Assembly: GCF_009745975.1 (NCBI RefSeq)
Contig: NZ_WHOL01000063.1
Coordinates: 44,365-108,364, forward strand
Length of the DNA stretch: 64,000 bases
Direction of reading: 5' to 3'
DNA from: Actinokineospora pegani
GTDB taxonomy: Bacteria; Actinomycetota; Actinomycetes; Mycobacteriales; Pseudonocardiaceae
In this document: positions 9,455 through 17,964 of the stretch, one piece after another
How positions within the stretch are numbered: position 1 is the first letter of the stretch
How the letters are laid out: every line of letters starts with the position of its first letter
Position numbers and translations under genes: made by a program
Notes under the pieces: model-generated
What the model saw: only the letters and a program-made list of their open reading frames with translations
Database searches by the model: none
What the model was told of the DNA's origin: nothing

Positions 9455-10156
9455 ATGGCTGCTCTCGCGGACCTGGACCAGGCGGTGACCCACTGCCGCC
9501 GCTGCCCCCGGCTGGTGGCCTGGCGGGAGGAGGTCGCCCAGGTCAAGCGCGCCGCCTTCCGCGACCAGGAGTACTGGGGCCGCCCCGTCCCCGGCTTCGG
9601 CCCGCCGGACGCGCGCATCGCCATCGTCGGCCTCGCCCCCGCCGCCCACGGCGCCAACCGCACCGGCCGCATGTTCACCGGCGACCGCTCCGGCGACGTC
9701 CTCTACGCCGCCCTGCACGCTGTCGGTCTCGCCAACCAGCCCACCGCCACGCACGCCGACGACGGCCTCCGCCTCACCGGCGTCCGGATCACCTCCCCGG
9801 TCAAGTGCGCCCCGCCCGCCAACAAGCCCACCCCGGCCGAGCGCGACAACTGCCGCCCCTGGCTCGAACGCGAACTGGCCCTCCTGCGCCCCACCCTCAA
9901 GGCCACCGTCGTCCTCGGCGCCTTCGGCTGGCAGGCCCTCCTGCCCGTCCTGGCCCACGACTGGGTCGTCCCGGCGCCCCGCCCCAGGTTCGGCCACGCC
10001 GCCCACGTCGTCCTCCAGCCCAAGGCCGAGGGCAACCCCCTGCACCTGTTCGGCTGCTACCACGTCAGCCAGCAGAACACCTTCACCGGCAGGCTCACCC
10101 CGGCCATGGTCGAGGACGTCCTGACCCAGGCGAAGCGAACCGCCGGACTCGCGTGA
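9455..10156 (+). CDS. Family 5 uracil-DNA glycosylase (UdgB-like)
   Basis: A DNA repair glycosylase of 233 residues that excises uracil and related deaminated bases. The N-terminal CRRCPRLVAWRE and later cysteines (VKCAPPANKPTPAERDNC, GCYH) provide the 4Fe-4S ligands typical of families 4 and 5. The active-site motif GLAPAAHGANRTGRMFTGD and the later HVSQQNT segment match the family 5 (UDGb) pattern. Much open frame precedes the ATG at 9455, but it is the antisense of the carboxypeptidase gene. No clear ribosome-binding site precedes the ATG, so a leaderless mRNA is possible. Confidence 0.92.
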   Translation: MAALADLDQAVTHCRRCPRLVAWREEVAQVKRAAFRDQEYWGRPVPGFGPPDARIAIVGLAPAAHGANRTGRMFTGDRSGDVLYAALHAVGLANQPTATHADDGLRLTGVRITSPVKCAPPANKPTPAERDNCRPWLERELALLRPTLKATVVLGAFGWQALLPVLAHDWVVPAPRPRFGHAAHVVLQPKAEGNPLHLFGCYHVSQQNTFTGRLTPAMVEDVLTQAKRTAGLA

Positions 10157-10287
10157 AGGCGGTTGTTCTTGATCGATCCGCCAGCCGGGCGATGCGGGTC
10201 ACACCAGCGGAAACGCCGTCAGCGACCGGGGTCACAACTGCCAGGGGGCGACTCGCGCGGGTGTCCACGCGGTGCGACCATTGACCC

Positions 10288-11610
10288 ATGGCGAAGAAGG
10301 CAGAGCCCACCCGGATCGTGATCCTGGGCGGCGGTTACGTGGGGCTGTACACAGCCCTCGGGTTGCAGCGCAAGCTGCGCTCCGGCGAGGCCTCTGTCAC
10401 CGTGATCGACCCGCAGCCGCACATGACCTACCAGCCGTTCCTGCCCGAGGCCGCCGCCGGGGCGATCGAGCCGCGCCACGTCGTCGTGCCGCTGCGGCGC
10501 ACGCTCAAGCGCTGCCACGTCATCACCGCGCGCGCGACCGGTGTCGAGCACGCGCGCAAGGTCGTCACGATCGAAGCCCCCGACGGGCACACCGAGGAAG
10601 TGGGCTATGACGTGCTCGTCGTGGCGCTCGGCTCGGTCGCCCGGCTGCTGCCGATCCCGGGCCTGGTCGAGCACGGCATCACCTTCAAGACCATCGGCGA
10701 GGCCATCTACCTGCGCAACCACGTGATGACCAAGCTCGACGAGGCCGACTCCACGCTCGACCCCGAGCTGCGCAAGAAGCTGCTGACGTTCACCTTCGTC
10801 GGTGGCGGGTTCGCCGGGATCGAGGCGCTGGCCGAGCTGGAGGACATGGCCCGGTTCGCCACCCAGTACTACAAGAACGTCCAGCCGGAGGACCTGCGCT
10901 TCGTCATGGTCGAGGCGGCCGGGCGGGTGCTGCCCGAGGTGCGCGAGAGCCTGGGCGTCTACACGGTGATGCAGCTCGAGAAGCGCGGCATCGAGGTCTA
11001 CCTGTCGACGTTGGCCAAGTCGTTCGAGGGCGGGCGGGTCGTGCTCTCCGACGGCACCGAGTTCGACAGCGACACCATCGTCTGGACCGCGGGTGTGAAG
11101 TCCAACCCGGTCATCGCCAACTCCGACCTGCCGCTGACCAAGCAGGGCAGGCTGCGCGCGACCGCCGCCCTGCGGGTCGAGGGGCTGCCCGACGCGTGGA
11201 CCGCTGGCGACTGCGCCGCGGTGCCCGACCTGTCGCGCACCAAGGACGACCCGAACGCCATCTGCGCGCCCAACGCCCAGAACGCGGTGCGCCAGGCGCG
11301 GCTGCTGGCGAAGAACATCGTGACCGCGCTGCGCGGCGGCGAGCCCAAGGACTACTTCCACAAGAACATCGGCTCGGTGGCCAGCCTCGGCCTGCACCAC
11401 GGCGTCGGCGACGTGTTCAACATCAAGGCCAAGGGCTTCGTCGCCTGGGCCATGCACCGCGCCTACCACGTCAAGGCGATGCCCACGTTCAACCGCAAGG
11501 TCCGGATCACCCTCGACTGGTTAACTGGTGGGCTGTTCCGCCGCGAGGTCATCTCCATGGGGCAGATCAACGACCCGAAGGCGGAGTTCGCTCGGGTTTC
11601 CAAGGGCTGA
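10288..11610 (+). CDS. ndh: Type II NADH dehydrogenase (NAD(P)/FAD-dependent oxidoreductase)
   Basis: A non-proton-pumping NADH:quinone oxidoreductase on the inner face of the membrane, 440 residues. The FAD-binding Rossmann motif VILGGGYVGLYTALGL is at residues 11-26. The second dinucleotide motif, FVGGGFAGIEALAEL, is near 170-184. TWTAGVKSNPV and DAWTAGDCAAVPD mark the C-terminal FAD contact. Length and motifs fit actinobacterial Ndh, which feeds electrons from NADH into menaquinone. The ATG follows a weak leader. The gene stands alone, with a perfect palindrome eight bases after its stop. Confidence 0.93.
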   Translation: MAKKAEPTRIVILGGGYVGLYTALGLQRKLRSGEASVTVIDPQPHMTYQPFLPEAAAGAIEPRHVVVPLRRTLKRCHVITARATGVEHARKVVTIEAPDGHTEEVGYDVLVVALGSVARLLPIPGLVEHGITFKTIGEAIYLRNHVMTKLDEADSTLDPELRKKLLTFTFVGGGFAGIEALAELEDMARFATQYYKNVQPEDLRFVMVEAAGRVLPEVRESLGVYTVMQLEKRGIEVYLSTLAKSFEGGRVVLSDGTEFDSDTIVWTAGVKSNPVIANSDLPLTKQGRLRATAALRVEGLPDAWTAGDCAAVPDLSRTKDDPNAICAPNAQNAVRQARLLAKNIVTALRGGEPKDYFHKNIGSVASLGLHHGVGDVFNIKAKGFVAWAMHRAYHVKAMPTFNRKVRITLDWLTGGLFRREVISMGQINDPKAEFARVSKG

Positions 11611-11618
11611 CGGCAAAC

Positions 11619-11636
11619 GGACCAAGATCTTGGTCC
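11619..11636. repeat. 18-base perfect palindrome after ndh
   Basis: GGACCAAGATCTTGGTCC is completely self-complementary and starts eight bases after the ndh stop. It could fold as a short 3' hairpin or bind a dimeric protein. There is no U-tract directly behind it. Confidence 0.5.
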
Positions 11637-11697
11637 ACCCGGGCTGAATTTTTCGAAACGGCTCCTGCCTTAAGTTATCGCCCCATAGGCTGCTCTC

Positions 11698-11774
11698 GCC
11701 CCCGTAGCCCAACAGGCAGAGGCAGCCCCCTTAAAAGGGGTCGAGTGCCGGTTCGAATCCGGTCGGGGGCACCA
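11698..11774 (+). tRNA. tRNA with anticodon UAA (Leu) and short variable loop
   Basis: A 77-base cloverleaf with encoded CCA. The acceptor arm is GCCCCCG/CGGGGGC with A73. The anticodon arm is GCCCC/GGGGT around the loop CTTAAAA, giving anticodon TAA. The T arm is GCCGG/CCGGT around TTCGAAT. The D arm has three Watson-Crick pairs plus a C13-A22 mismatch, reminiscent of tRNA-Leu. The variable loop is only five bases (CGAGT), whereas bacterial tRNA-Leu normally has a long variable arm. Decoding of UUA is therefore plausible but not certain. Confidence 0.8.
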
Positions 11775-12077
11775 TGCGAAACCGGTTAACCACGCAGCGT
11801 CATCACCGTCTGGGGCTGGGCTTTCGTTCGTTTCACCTGCGGGTGTGGTGATCGCGGCCGCGATCTCGGTGTGTGCCGATCACTGTTTTTCTAGTCAATC
11901 AGTGAATGGATGTCCTAATCCGGTCATCGGTTCTTTATCTCGTCGCGCAGAGCGATATGGCTTGCCCTGGGGGTGACCGCGGGCGGGGTGGGCGCCCCGT
12001 CGGCGGCGCGGTGGCGGCCGGGCCGTTCGGCCGCGTCGGACCGCTCGACCGCTTCGGCGCGAACTAAGCTCCCCGGG
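11775..12077. other. Intergenic region between tRNA and MerR gene (303 bases)
   Basis: I see no gene. The first half is AT-richer (11881-11945) and contains AACCGGTT at 11780-11787 directly after the tRNA. The second half is GC-rich and leads into the MerR gene. There is no integrase or duplicated tRNA end that would mark an integration site. Confidence 0.4.
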
Positions 12078-12824
12078 GTGGCGGAGTACCGGATCGACGA
12101 GCTGGCCAGGGCCGCGGGCACCTCGGTCCGCAACGTCCGCGTGTACCAGGACCGGGAGCTGCTCGAGGCCCCGGTCCGCCGCGGCCGCGCCGCCATCTAC
12201 GGCGACGGCCACCTGTCGCGGCTGCGGCTGATCCTCAACATGCTCGACCGCGGCTACGCCTTCGCCCAGATCCGGGAGATGCTCGACGCCTGGCGCGCGG
12301 GCCACAGCCTCGGCGACGTGCTGGGCCTGGAGGAGGCCACCGGCGCGGCGTGGTCGCACGAGGCGGCCGAGGTCGTGCCGATGACCGACCTGCTGCGCAT
12401 GTTCGGCGCGCAGCTCACCCCCGCCAACATCCGCAGGGCGCTCGAGCTGGGCGTCCTCGAGCGGCGCGGCGCCCAGTTCGTCGCCCCCAGCCCGCGCCTG
12501 CTGGAGGCGGGGCACGAACTGGTCAAGCTCGACGTCCCGCTCGCCGAGGCCCTCGCGCTCGCCGCCGAGCTGCAGACCGAGACCGACCGGATCACCGGGC
12601 TGCTCATCGGCCTGGTCCGCAAGTACGTCCTCGACCCCAAGGGCCCGGACTGGTTGCCCAGCGGCGAGGAGCTGCCGCACTACGCCGACGTGATCACGCG
12701 CCTGCACCCCTTGGTCATGTCGGCGCTCAGCGCGGCGGTCGACCGCAGTGCGCGGCGCGTCATCCCGGAAATCATGGGAGACCGGCTCATCGCCCTGGCG
12801 GAGAAGGCCAAGAAAGCCGACTGA
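12078..12824 (+). CDS. MerR family transcriptional regulator
   Basis: A 248-residue regulator with an N-terminal MerR helix-turn-helix: YRIDELARAAGTSVRNVRVYQDRELL at residues about 4-29, then a wing helix with GDGHLSRLRLILNMLDRGY. The C-terminal part (about 90-248) is an uncharacterised helical sensor-like domain without an obvious Cys metal site. The GTG at 12078 opens the conserved domain; upstream sequence in the same frame is Arg/Ala-rich noncoding. It precedes the hydrolase/oxidoreductase set starting at 13064 by 239 bases on the same strand and could control it, which is inference. Confidence 0.88.
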   Translation: MAEYRIDELARAAGTSVRNVRVYQDRELLEAPVRRGRAAIYGDGHLSRLRLILNMLDRGYAFAQIREMLDAWRAGHSLGDVLGLEEATGAAWSHEAAEVVPMTDLLRMFGAQLTPANIRRALELGVLERRGAQFVAPSPRLLEAGHELVKLDVPLAEALALAAELQTETDRITGLLIGLVRKYVLDPKGPDWLPSGEELPHYADVITRLHPLVMSALSAAVDRSARRVIPEIMGDRLIALAEKAKKAD

Positions 12825-13063
12825 CCCCATTCATCGATTGATCCCACCACCGCCGCGGTGGCACATTGCTGCCACGGCGGAATCCCTTCCACCCCGCATT
12901 GGACCAACGCGTGAAGCGCCCAAGACGAGCGAGCGCAGGCCGCTGATCCGAGGATCGCTCAGCTTGATCATGACGCCGATGGACGCTTGCACCTTGTCAA
13001 TGAGCGTTGTAACGTTCCCCGGAACTTCTGTGTAACGCCGTTCACATTCTGAAGGGGTGCGCC

Positions 13064-14827
13064 GTGGGCAGTGCTGGGTTGGGTGCGCGGCGGCGCGTGG
13101 TGCGGCAGGGCGATGTGGACCTCGCGGTGTTCGAGCAGGGGGACTCGTCCTCGCCCACCGTGGTGCTGGTGCACGGCTACCCGGACACGCACGCGATGTG
13201 GGACGGGGTCGCCGAGGCGCTGGCGGAGAACTACCACGTCGTGCGGTACGACACCCGGGGCGCGGGCGAGTCGACGGCCCCCAGCGGCCTGCGGGCCTAC
13301 CGGCTGGCCGAGCTGGGGGAGGACCTCTTCGCCGTCGCGGACGCGGTCAGCCCGGCGGAGCCGGTGCACGTGGTGGCGCACGACTGGGGGTCGATCCAGG
13401 CGTGGGAGGCCATCACCGATTCGCGCTCCCAGACGCGGTTCGCGTCGTTCACCACGATCTCCGGTCCCTGCCTCGACCACGTGGGGCACTGGATGCGGCG
13501 GCGCGCGGCCACCCCGACCCCGCGGCACCTGCGCCAGGCGCTCGGCCAGCTCCTGCACTCCTGGTACGTCTACTTCTTCCACATCCCGGTGCTGCCCCCG
13601 CTGCTCTGGCGCACCGTGCTGGGACCGCGCTGGGGGGCGCTGCTGCGCGCCGTCGAGGGTGTGCCCCGGCTGCCCGGCCACCCGGCGCCGACCATCGGCG
13701 CCGACGCGGCCAACGGGGTCAACCTGTACCGGGCCAACATGTTCCCACGCCTGACCAACCCCCGGGTGCGCAAGACGAACGTGCCCGTCCAGGTCGTCCT
13801 CCCCGCTCGCGACCACTACGTCACCGCCGGTCTCGCCGACGACCTCGAGCGCTGGGTCGGCCGGGGCGGGCTGTGGCGGCGCACCGTGCACGCGGGCCAC
13901 TGGGCCCCCGCCTCGCACCCGCGCGCGATCGCGGCGATGGTCGAGGAGTTCGTCGAGCACACCAGCGGCGCGCCGATGACCAGGGGGCTGCAGCGCGGCC
14001 GGTCCGGCTCGCCCGACGTCGGGTTCGCCAACCGGCTGGTGGTGGTCACCGGGGCAGCACGCGGGATCGGGCGGGCCACGGCGGAGGCGTTCGCGGCGCG
14101 CGGCGCCGAGGTCGTCATCGCCGACGTCGACGGGGACGCGGCCAAGGCCGCCGCCGCGGACATCGGCGCGGGCGCCTACGCCTACCAGGTCGACGTCGCC
14201 GATGAGGCGGCCGTGCGGGAGTTCGCCGAGGACGTGGCCGCCGAGCACGGCGTGCCCGACGTGGTGGTCAACAACGCCGGGATCGCCGTGGCCGGGCCGT
14301 TCCTGGGCACCTCCGAGGCCGACTGGCAGCGCGTGATCGACGTCAACCTGCTCGGCGTCGTCCACGGCTGCCGCGAGTTCGGCGCGCAGATGGCCGAGCG
14401 CGGCGAGGGCGGGCACATCGTCAACCTGTCCTCGGCCGCCGCCTACGCCGTGAGCCGGGCCCTGCCCGCCTACTCGGCGACCAAGGCCGCCGTGCTGGCG
14501 CTGTCGGAGGCCCTGCGCGCCGAGTTCGCCGCGCACGGGATCGGCGTCACGGCGGTCTGCCCCGGCATCGTCGCCACCGACATCACCGGCACCGCCCGCT
14601 TCACCGGGGTCGACGAGGTCGAGCAGCAGCGGCTGCGGCGCAAGGCGACCAGGGCCTACGCCCGCCGCGGCTACGGCCCCGAGCGGGTCGCCGCCGAGAT
14701 CGTCCGCGCCGTGGAGCGCGACACCGCGGTCGTCCCGGTGACCCCCGAGGCCAAGGTCGGCCGCGTGCTGTCGCGGCTCTCGCCCGGCCTCATGCGCAAG
14801 TTCGCCCGCATCGACGTGGTCCGCTGA
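13064..14827 (+). CDS. EphD-like fusion: alpha/beta hydrolase plus short-chain dehydrogenase
   Basis: A two-domain enzyme of 587 residues. The N-terminal alpha/beta hydrolase (about 10-305) has VVLVHGYPDTHAMWD as oxyanion region, AHDWGS as nucleophile elbow with Asp, and AGHWAPASHP carrying the catalytic His, as in epoxide hydrolases. The C-terminal short-chain dehydrogenase (about 325-570) has the cofactor motif VVTGAARGIGRATAEAF, NNAGIAVAGPF and the catalytic pair in YSATKAAV. Length and domain order match mycobacterial EphD (Rv2214c, about 592 residues). The GTG follows GAAGGGG. It heads a three-gene set. Confidence 0.92.
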   Translation: MGSAGLGARRRVVRQGDVDLAVFEQGDSSSPTVVLVHGYPDTHAMWDGVAEALAENYHVVRYDTRGAGESTAPSGLRAYRLAELGEDLFAVADAVSPAEPVHVVAHDWGSIQAWEAITDSRSQTRFASFTTISGPCLDHVGHWMRRRAATPTPRHLRQALGQLLHSWYVYFFHIPVLPPLLWRTVLGPRWGALLRAVEGVPRLPGHPAPTIGADAANGVNLYRANMFPRLTNPRVRKTNVPVQVVLPARDHYVTAGLADDLERWVGRGGLWRRTVHAGHWAPASHPRAIAAMVEEFVEHTSGAPMTRGLQRGRSGSPDVGFANRLVVVTGAARGIGRATAEAFAARGAEVVIADVDGDAAKAAAADIGAGAYAYQVDVADEAAVREFAEDVAAEHGVPDVVVNNAGIAVAGPFLGTSEADWQRVIDVNLLGVVHGCREFGAQMAERGEGGHIVNLSSAAAYAVSRALPAYSATKAAVLALSEALRAEFAAHGIGVTAVCPGIVATDITGTARFTGVDEVEQQRLRRKATRAYARRGYGPERVAAEIVRAVERDTAVVPVTPEAKVGRVLSRLSPGLMRKFARIDVVR

Positions 14828-14838
14828 CGGAGGTCCCC

Positions 14839-15693
14839 GTGTCCGAGCCCAACCTGGTCCTCGCCCCGCGCGACGTCGCCTTCGACTGGTCGGCGGTGCC
14901 CGCGCACTGGGTGCCCGGCGAGCCGCTGGTCACCCACGTGATGAACACCCTGCACCTGGTGCTGCCCGAGGGCGAGCGCTGGTTCGTCGAGGTCTTCGGC
15001 CAGGCCCTGCCGCACATCCGCGACGAGCGGCTGCGCCAGGACGTCATCGGGTTCATCGGGCAGGAGGCCGTGCACGCCGAGGCGCACCAGGGCGCCGCCG
15101 ACCACCTCGCCGCCCAGGGGATGAACCCGCAGCCGTTCATCGACCAGGTGAGCTGGCTGTTCCGCACCCTGCTCGGCCACCGCGACCTGCCCGCCGCCGT
15201 GCGGCACCAGTGGCTGCTGGAGCGGTTGGCGCTCATCGCCGCCATCGAGCACTTCACCGCCGTGCTGGGCCGGTGGGTCCTCGAGGCCCCGCTGGAGAGC
15301 GCGGGCGCCGACCCGACGATGGTCGACCTGCTGCGCTGGCACGGCGCCGAGGAGGTCGAGCACCGCTCGGTGGCCTACGACCTCTACATGCACCTCGACG
15401 GCCGCTGGTCGCGCCGGGTCCGCGCGATGGTCGTCGCCGGGCCGGTGCTGGGCTGGCTGTTCGCCCGCAGCGCCCGCTGGCTCATGGCCAACGACCCGCA
15501 GCGCCCCGGCGGGCCCCGGCTGCGCGACGCCCGCCGGGCCGCGCGCCGTGGCCTGCTGCCCAGCCTGCCCGCCTTGCTGCGCGCGACCTGGCGCTACCTG
15601 CCGCCCTCCTACCACCCCAGCGCCGACGGGGGCACCGAGGCCGCCGTGGCCTACCTGGCCACCTCCCCGGCGGCCAGGGCGGCGGCGCGGTGA
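14839..15693 (+). CDS. Metal-dependent hydrolase-like protein (PF10118 type)
   Basis: A 284-residue protein that resembles the PF10118 'predicted metal-dependent hydrolase' family. Potential metal ligands lie in IGFIGQEAVHAEAHQ (about residues 71-85), AAIEHFTAVL (about 134-143) and HGAEEVEHRSVAYD (about 170-183). This Glu/His-rich four-helix pattern also recalls di-iron proteins. It begins 11 bases after the EphD-like gene and its stop overlaps the next gene by GTGA, so the three are co-translated. A di-iron oxygenase-like role served by the neighbouring reductase is an attractive but unproven reading. Confidence 0.82.
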   Translation: MSEPNLVLAPRDVAFDWSAVPAHWVPGEPLVTHVMNTLHLVLPEGERWFVEVFGQALPHIRDERLRQDVIGFIGQEAVHAEAHQGAADHLAAQGMNPQPFIDQVSWLFRTLLGHRDLPAAVRHQWLLERLALIAAIEHFTAVLGRWVLEAPLESAGADPTMVDLLRWHGAEEVEHRSVAYDLYMHLDGRWSRRVRAMVVAGPVLGWLFARSARWLMANDPQRPGGPRLRDARRAARRGLLPSLPALLRATWRYLPPSYHPSADGGTEAAVAYLATSPAARAAAR

Positions 15694-16652
15694 GCGCGCC
15701 ACCGGACCTCTACGGCCGGGACCGGCCAGACCGCATGTTCGGGCTGCTGCGCCCGGTCGCCGCCGCGCACCTGTGGTTCAGCAGGCGCGGGGTCCGCGGG
15801 CACCGGCCGGTGCCCGCCGTCGACCGCGACCTGCCGCTGACCGTGGTCGACCGCCGGCTGGAGGCGGTGGACGTGGTGTCGCTGACCCTGGCCTCGGGTT
15901 CCGACCTGCCACCGTGGGAGCCCGGCTGCCACCTCGACGTCCGGCTGCCCTCGGGGCTGCGCAGGCAGTACTCGCTGTGCGGCGACCCGGCCGACCGCCG
16001 CACCTACCGCATCGCGGTCCGCCGCGTCGGCGAGGCGTCCGCGCAGGTCCACTCGTCGGTCCGGATCGGCGACCCGATCACCGTGCAGGGCCCGCGGACG
16101 GCGTTCCCGCTGGTGGGGGCCGGTCCGCACGTGTTCGTGGCCGGGGGCATCGGGATCACGCCGCTGCTGCCGATGCTCAGGGCCTCGCCAGCCGGTTACC
16201 TCGTCTACTGTGGACGGTCGCTGGACTCGATGCCGTTCCTCGACGAGCTGGCCGACCTCCGGGACCGGGTCCGGGTGCTGACCGGCATCCCCTCGGCCGA
16301 GGAGATCCTGTCGTCCGCGCCCGCGGGCGCGTCGGTGTACGCGTGCGGTCCGCCCCCGATGCTCGACGCCGTGCGCGCGGCCTGGTCGGGACCGGTCCAC
16401 TTCGAGCGCTTCTCGCCCCCGCCGATCGTCGACGGCGACCCGTTCGAGGTGCAGCTCGGCGCGGGCGGTCCGGTCGTGCCCGTCTCCGGGGTCGAGTCGG
16501 CGCTGACCGCGCTGCGGCGGGTGCGGCCGGAGACGGTCTACTCGTGCGGGCAGGGGTTCTGCGGGACGTGCCGGGTCCGGGTCCTGTCCACAGACGACAC
16601 ATTCCTGCCGTGCACCGAGCGCGCCACCGGCCGGGTCGTGCTCGACCTCTAG
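15690..16652 (+). CDS. 2Fe-2S flavodoxin-type reductase (PDR/VanB family oxidoreductase)
   Basis: A 320-residue electron-transfer reductase. The flavin-binding barrel (about 45-140; LRRQYSLCGDP) is followed by an NAD-binding domain (FVAGGIGITPLLPML and YACGPPPMLDAV) and a C-terminal plant-type 2Fe-2S ferredoxin domain whose ligands are in SCGQGFCGTCRVRV with the last Cys in FLPCTE. It passes electrons from NAD(P)H to an oxygenase-type partner in known systems. The GTG start overlaps the stop of the PF10118 gene. No dedicated oxygenase is adjacent unless the PF10118 protein is one. Confidence 0.92.
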   Translation: MSAPPDLYGRDRPDRMFGLLRPVAAAHLWFSRRGVRGHRPVPAVDRDLPLTVVDRRLEAVDVVSLTLASGSDLPPWEPGCHLDVRLPSGLRRQYSLCGDPADRRTYRIAVRRVGEASAQVHSSVRIGDPITVQGPRTAFPLVGAGPHVFVAGGIGITPLLPMLRASPAGYLVYCGRSLDSMPFLDELADLRDRVRVLTGIPSAEEILSSAPAGASVYACGPPPMLDAVRAAWSGPVHFERFSPPPIVDGDPFEVQLGAGGPVVPVSGVESALTALRRVRPETVYSCGQGFCGTCRVRVLSTDDTFLPCTERATGRVVLDL

Positions 16653-16660
16653 GACACGAC

Positions 16661-17047
16661 CTAGCCCCGGCTGGGCTTGACCGCGGCCCCGACGAGGACC
16701 AGCAGGCTGCCGAACAACGTGTTCCACACCCCGGAACCCAGCTCCGCCAGCGACACCACCTCGTGCGCCCTGGCGATCCAGCCCAGCGACGACACGACCA
16801 GCACCAGACCGCCCAGGAGCGCCAGCCCGCGCTTGCCGAACAGGCCCACGACGACCACCAGGGCGCCGATCGCCAGCGGCACGACCATCGACGTGGGCAC
16901 CGAGGCGGTGTCGCGGGAGAGTCCGCTGAACAGGTCGCCGAACGGCAGGTCCGCCGCCGGGCGGTCCTCGAACCACGACCCGGTGGCCCCGAGGCCGACG
17001 GCGGTCAGCCCACCGAGGGTCAGCAGCCAGGACAGCAGAATGCGCAC
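16661..17047 (-). CDS. Four-helix small membrane protein, hypothetical
   Basis: A 128-residue protein with an N-terminal membrane segment (ILLSWLLTLGGLTAVGLGA), then about 30 loop residues, and three more hydrophobic stretches (VVPLAIGALVVVVGLFG, GLALLGGLVLVVSSLGW, TLFGSLLVLVGAAV). The layout resembles Trp-biosynthesis-associated membrane proteins, but the similarity is too loose to name it. Convergent with the reductase gene, nine bases away. Confidence 0.72.
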   Translation of the reverse strand: MRILLSWLLTLGGLTAVGLGATGSWFEDRPAADLPFGDLFSGLSRDTASVPTSMVVPLAIGALVVVVGLFGKRGLALLGGLVLVVSSLGWIARAHEVVSLAELGSGVWNTLFGSLLVLVGAAVKPSRG

Positions 17048-17088
17048 CGCCCCATCGTAGGGGCGTCAGGGGCGGATTTGCCCGGTTC

Positions 17089-17964
17089 TCACGGCTGGGG
17101 GCTGGGCGCCTTGTCCGGGGTGAGCTCGGCGGGGGAGTCGGGCAGCAGCTCGTTCTCCGCCTCGATCGGCTCGAGCAGCGACGCGCTGCGGTTCAGCAGG
17201 TCGTTGGTGCCGCGCAGCCGCGACGCGAGCTGCTCGCGCAGGGCGGTGAGCCGCTCGACGACGCTGGTCGCGGCGGCGATGCGGTTGTCGGCCTCGTCGG
17301 TGGCCTCTTCGACCAGGCGGGTGGCCTCGGTCTCGGCCTCGGTCCGCTTGCGCTCGATCTCGTCGGCCAGCGCCGCGCGCTGCTCGGCCTGCTGCTCCTG
17401 GAAGCGCTGCTCCATCCGCTGGCGCTCGCGCTCGGCGTTCTCATCGATCTCGCGCTGGCGCTGCTCGGCGGCCGTGGTCATCTCCGCGACCTTGGCCCTG
17501 GCCTCGTCCATCACCTGCTGGTGGGCCGAGTGCAGCTCGGTGTGCTGGGAGTCCAGGTCGGCGATCAGCCTGCGGTACCGCTCGCGCAGCGCGTTCGAGG
17601 ACTCCTCAGCCGCCGACCACGCCGTCTCCGCCGCCGCCTGCGCCCGCGCGGTGACCTCCTTGGCCTGCGCCCTGGCCACCACCGCCGCCCGCGCCGCCCG
17701 CTCCCCGGCGTTGGGCGCCGCCGCCGCTGCCGCCGCGGTCCCGATCTTGTCCAACCGCTGCGTCAGCGCCTCGATCTCCCGCCGCGCCAGCTCGAGCTGC
17801 CCCGACAGCTCGGCCACCTCGGACTGGGCGCTGCGCGCCTTGGCCTGCGCTCGCTCCGCGCTGGCCTCCGCGGCGCGCACGTACTCGGTGACCTGGGCGC
17901 GGTCGAACCCGTTGCGCACGACGGCGAAACCCGGATCAGGGTCGCGTTCCTGCTGGAAGGCCAT
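17089..17964 (-). CDS. DivIVA-like coiled-coil protein
   Basis: A 291-residue cytoplasmic protein. The N-terminal segment (GFAVVRNGFDRAQVTEYVRA, residues about 12-31) resembles the membrane-curvature domain of DivIVA/Wag31-type proteins. Residues about 35-255 are a nearly continuous coiled coil rich in Ala, Glu, Arg and Gln, and the tail is acidic and Pro-rich. Related proteins organise polar growth or cell-envelope assembly in actinobacteria. It is shorter in the N-terminal domain than true Wag31 and probably a paralogue. The ATG is in a good context, with the gene alone on its strand. Confidence 0.75.
   Translation of the reverse strand: MAFQQERDPDPGFAVVRNGFDRAQVTEYVRAAEASAERAQAKARSAQSEVAELSGQLELARREIEALTQRLDKIGTAAAAAAAPNAGERAARAAVVARAQAKEVTARAQAAAETAWSAAEESSNALRERYRRLIADLDSQHTELHSAHQQVMDEARAKVAEMTTAAEQRQREIDENAERERQRMEQRFQEQQAEQRAALADEIERKRTEAETEATRLVEEATDEADNRIAAATSVVERLTALREQLASRLRGTNDLLNRSASLLEPIEAENELLPDSPAELTPDKAPSPQP

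Noticed and set aside
11698-12077. Possible integration site for a mobile element at the tRNA 3' end
   Set aside because: No integrase, excisionase or duplicated tRNA 3' segment is present downstream.
13064-14827. EphD-like gene as two separate genes wrongly fused
   Set aside because: The reading frame is continuous, the linker is short and the same fusion is known in mycobacterial EphD.
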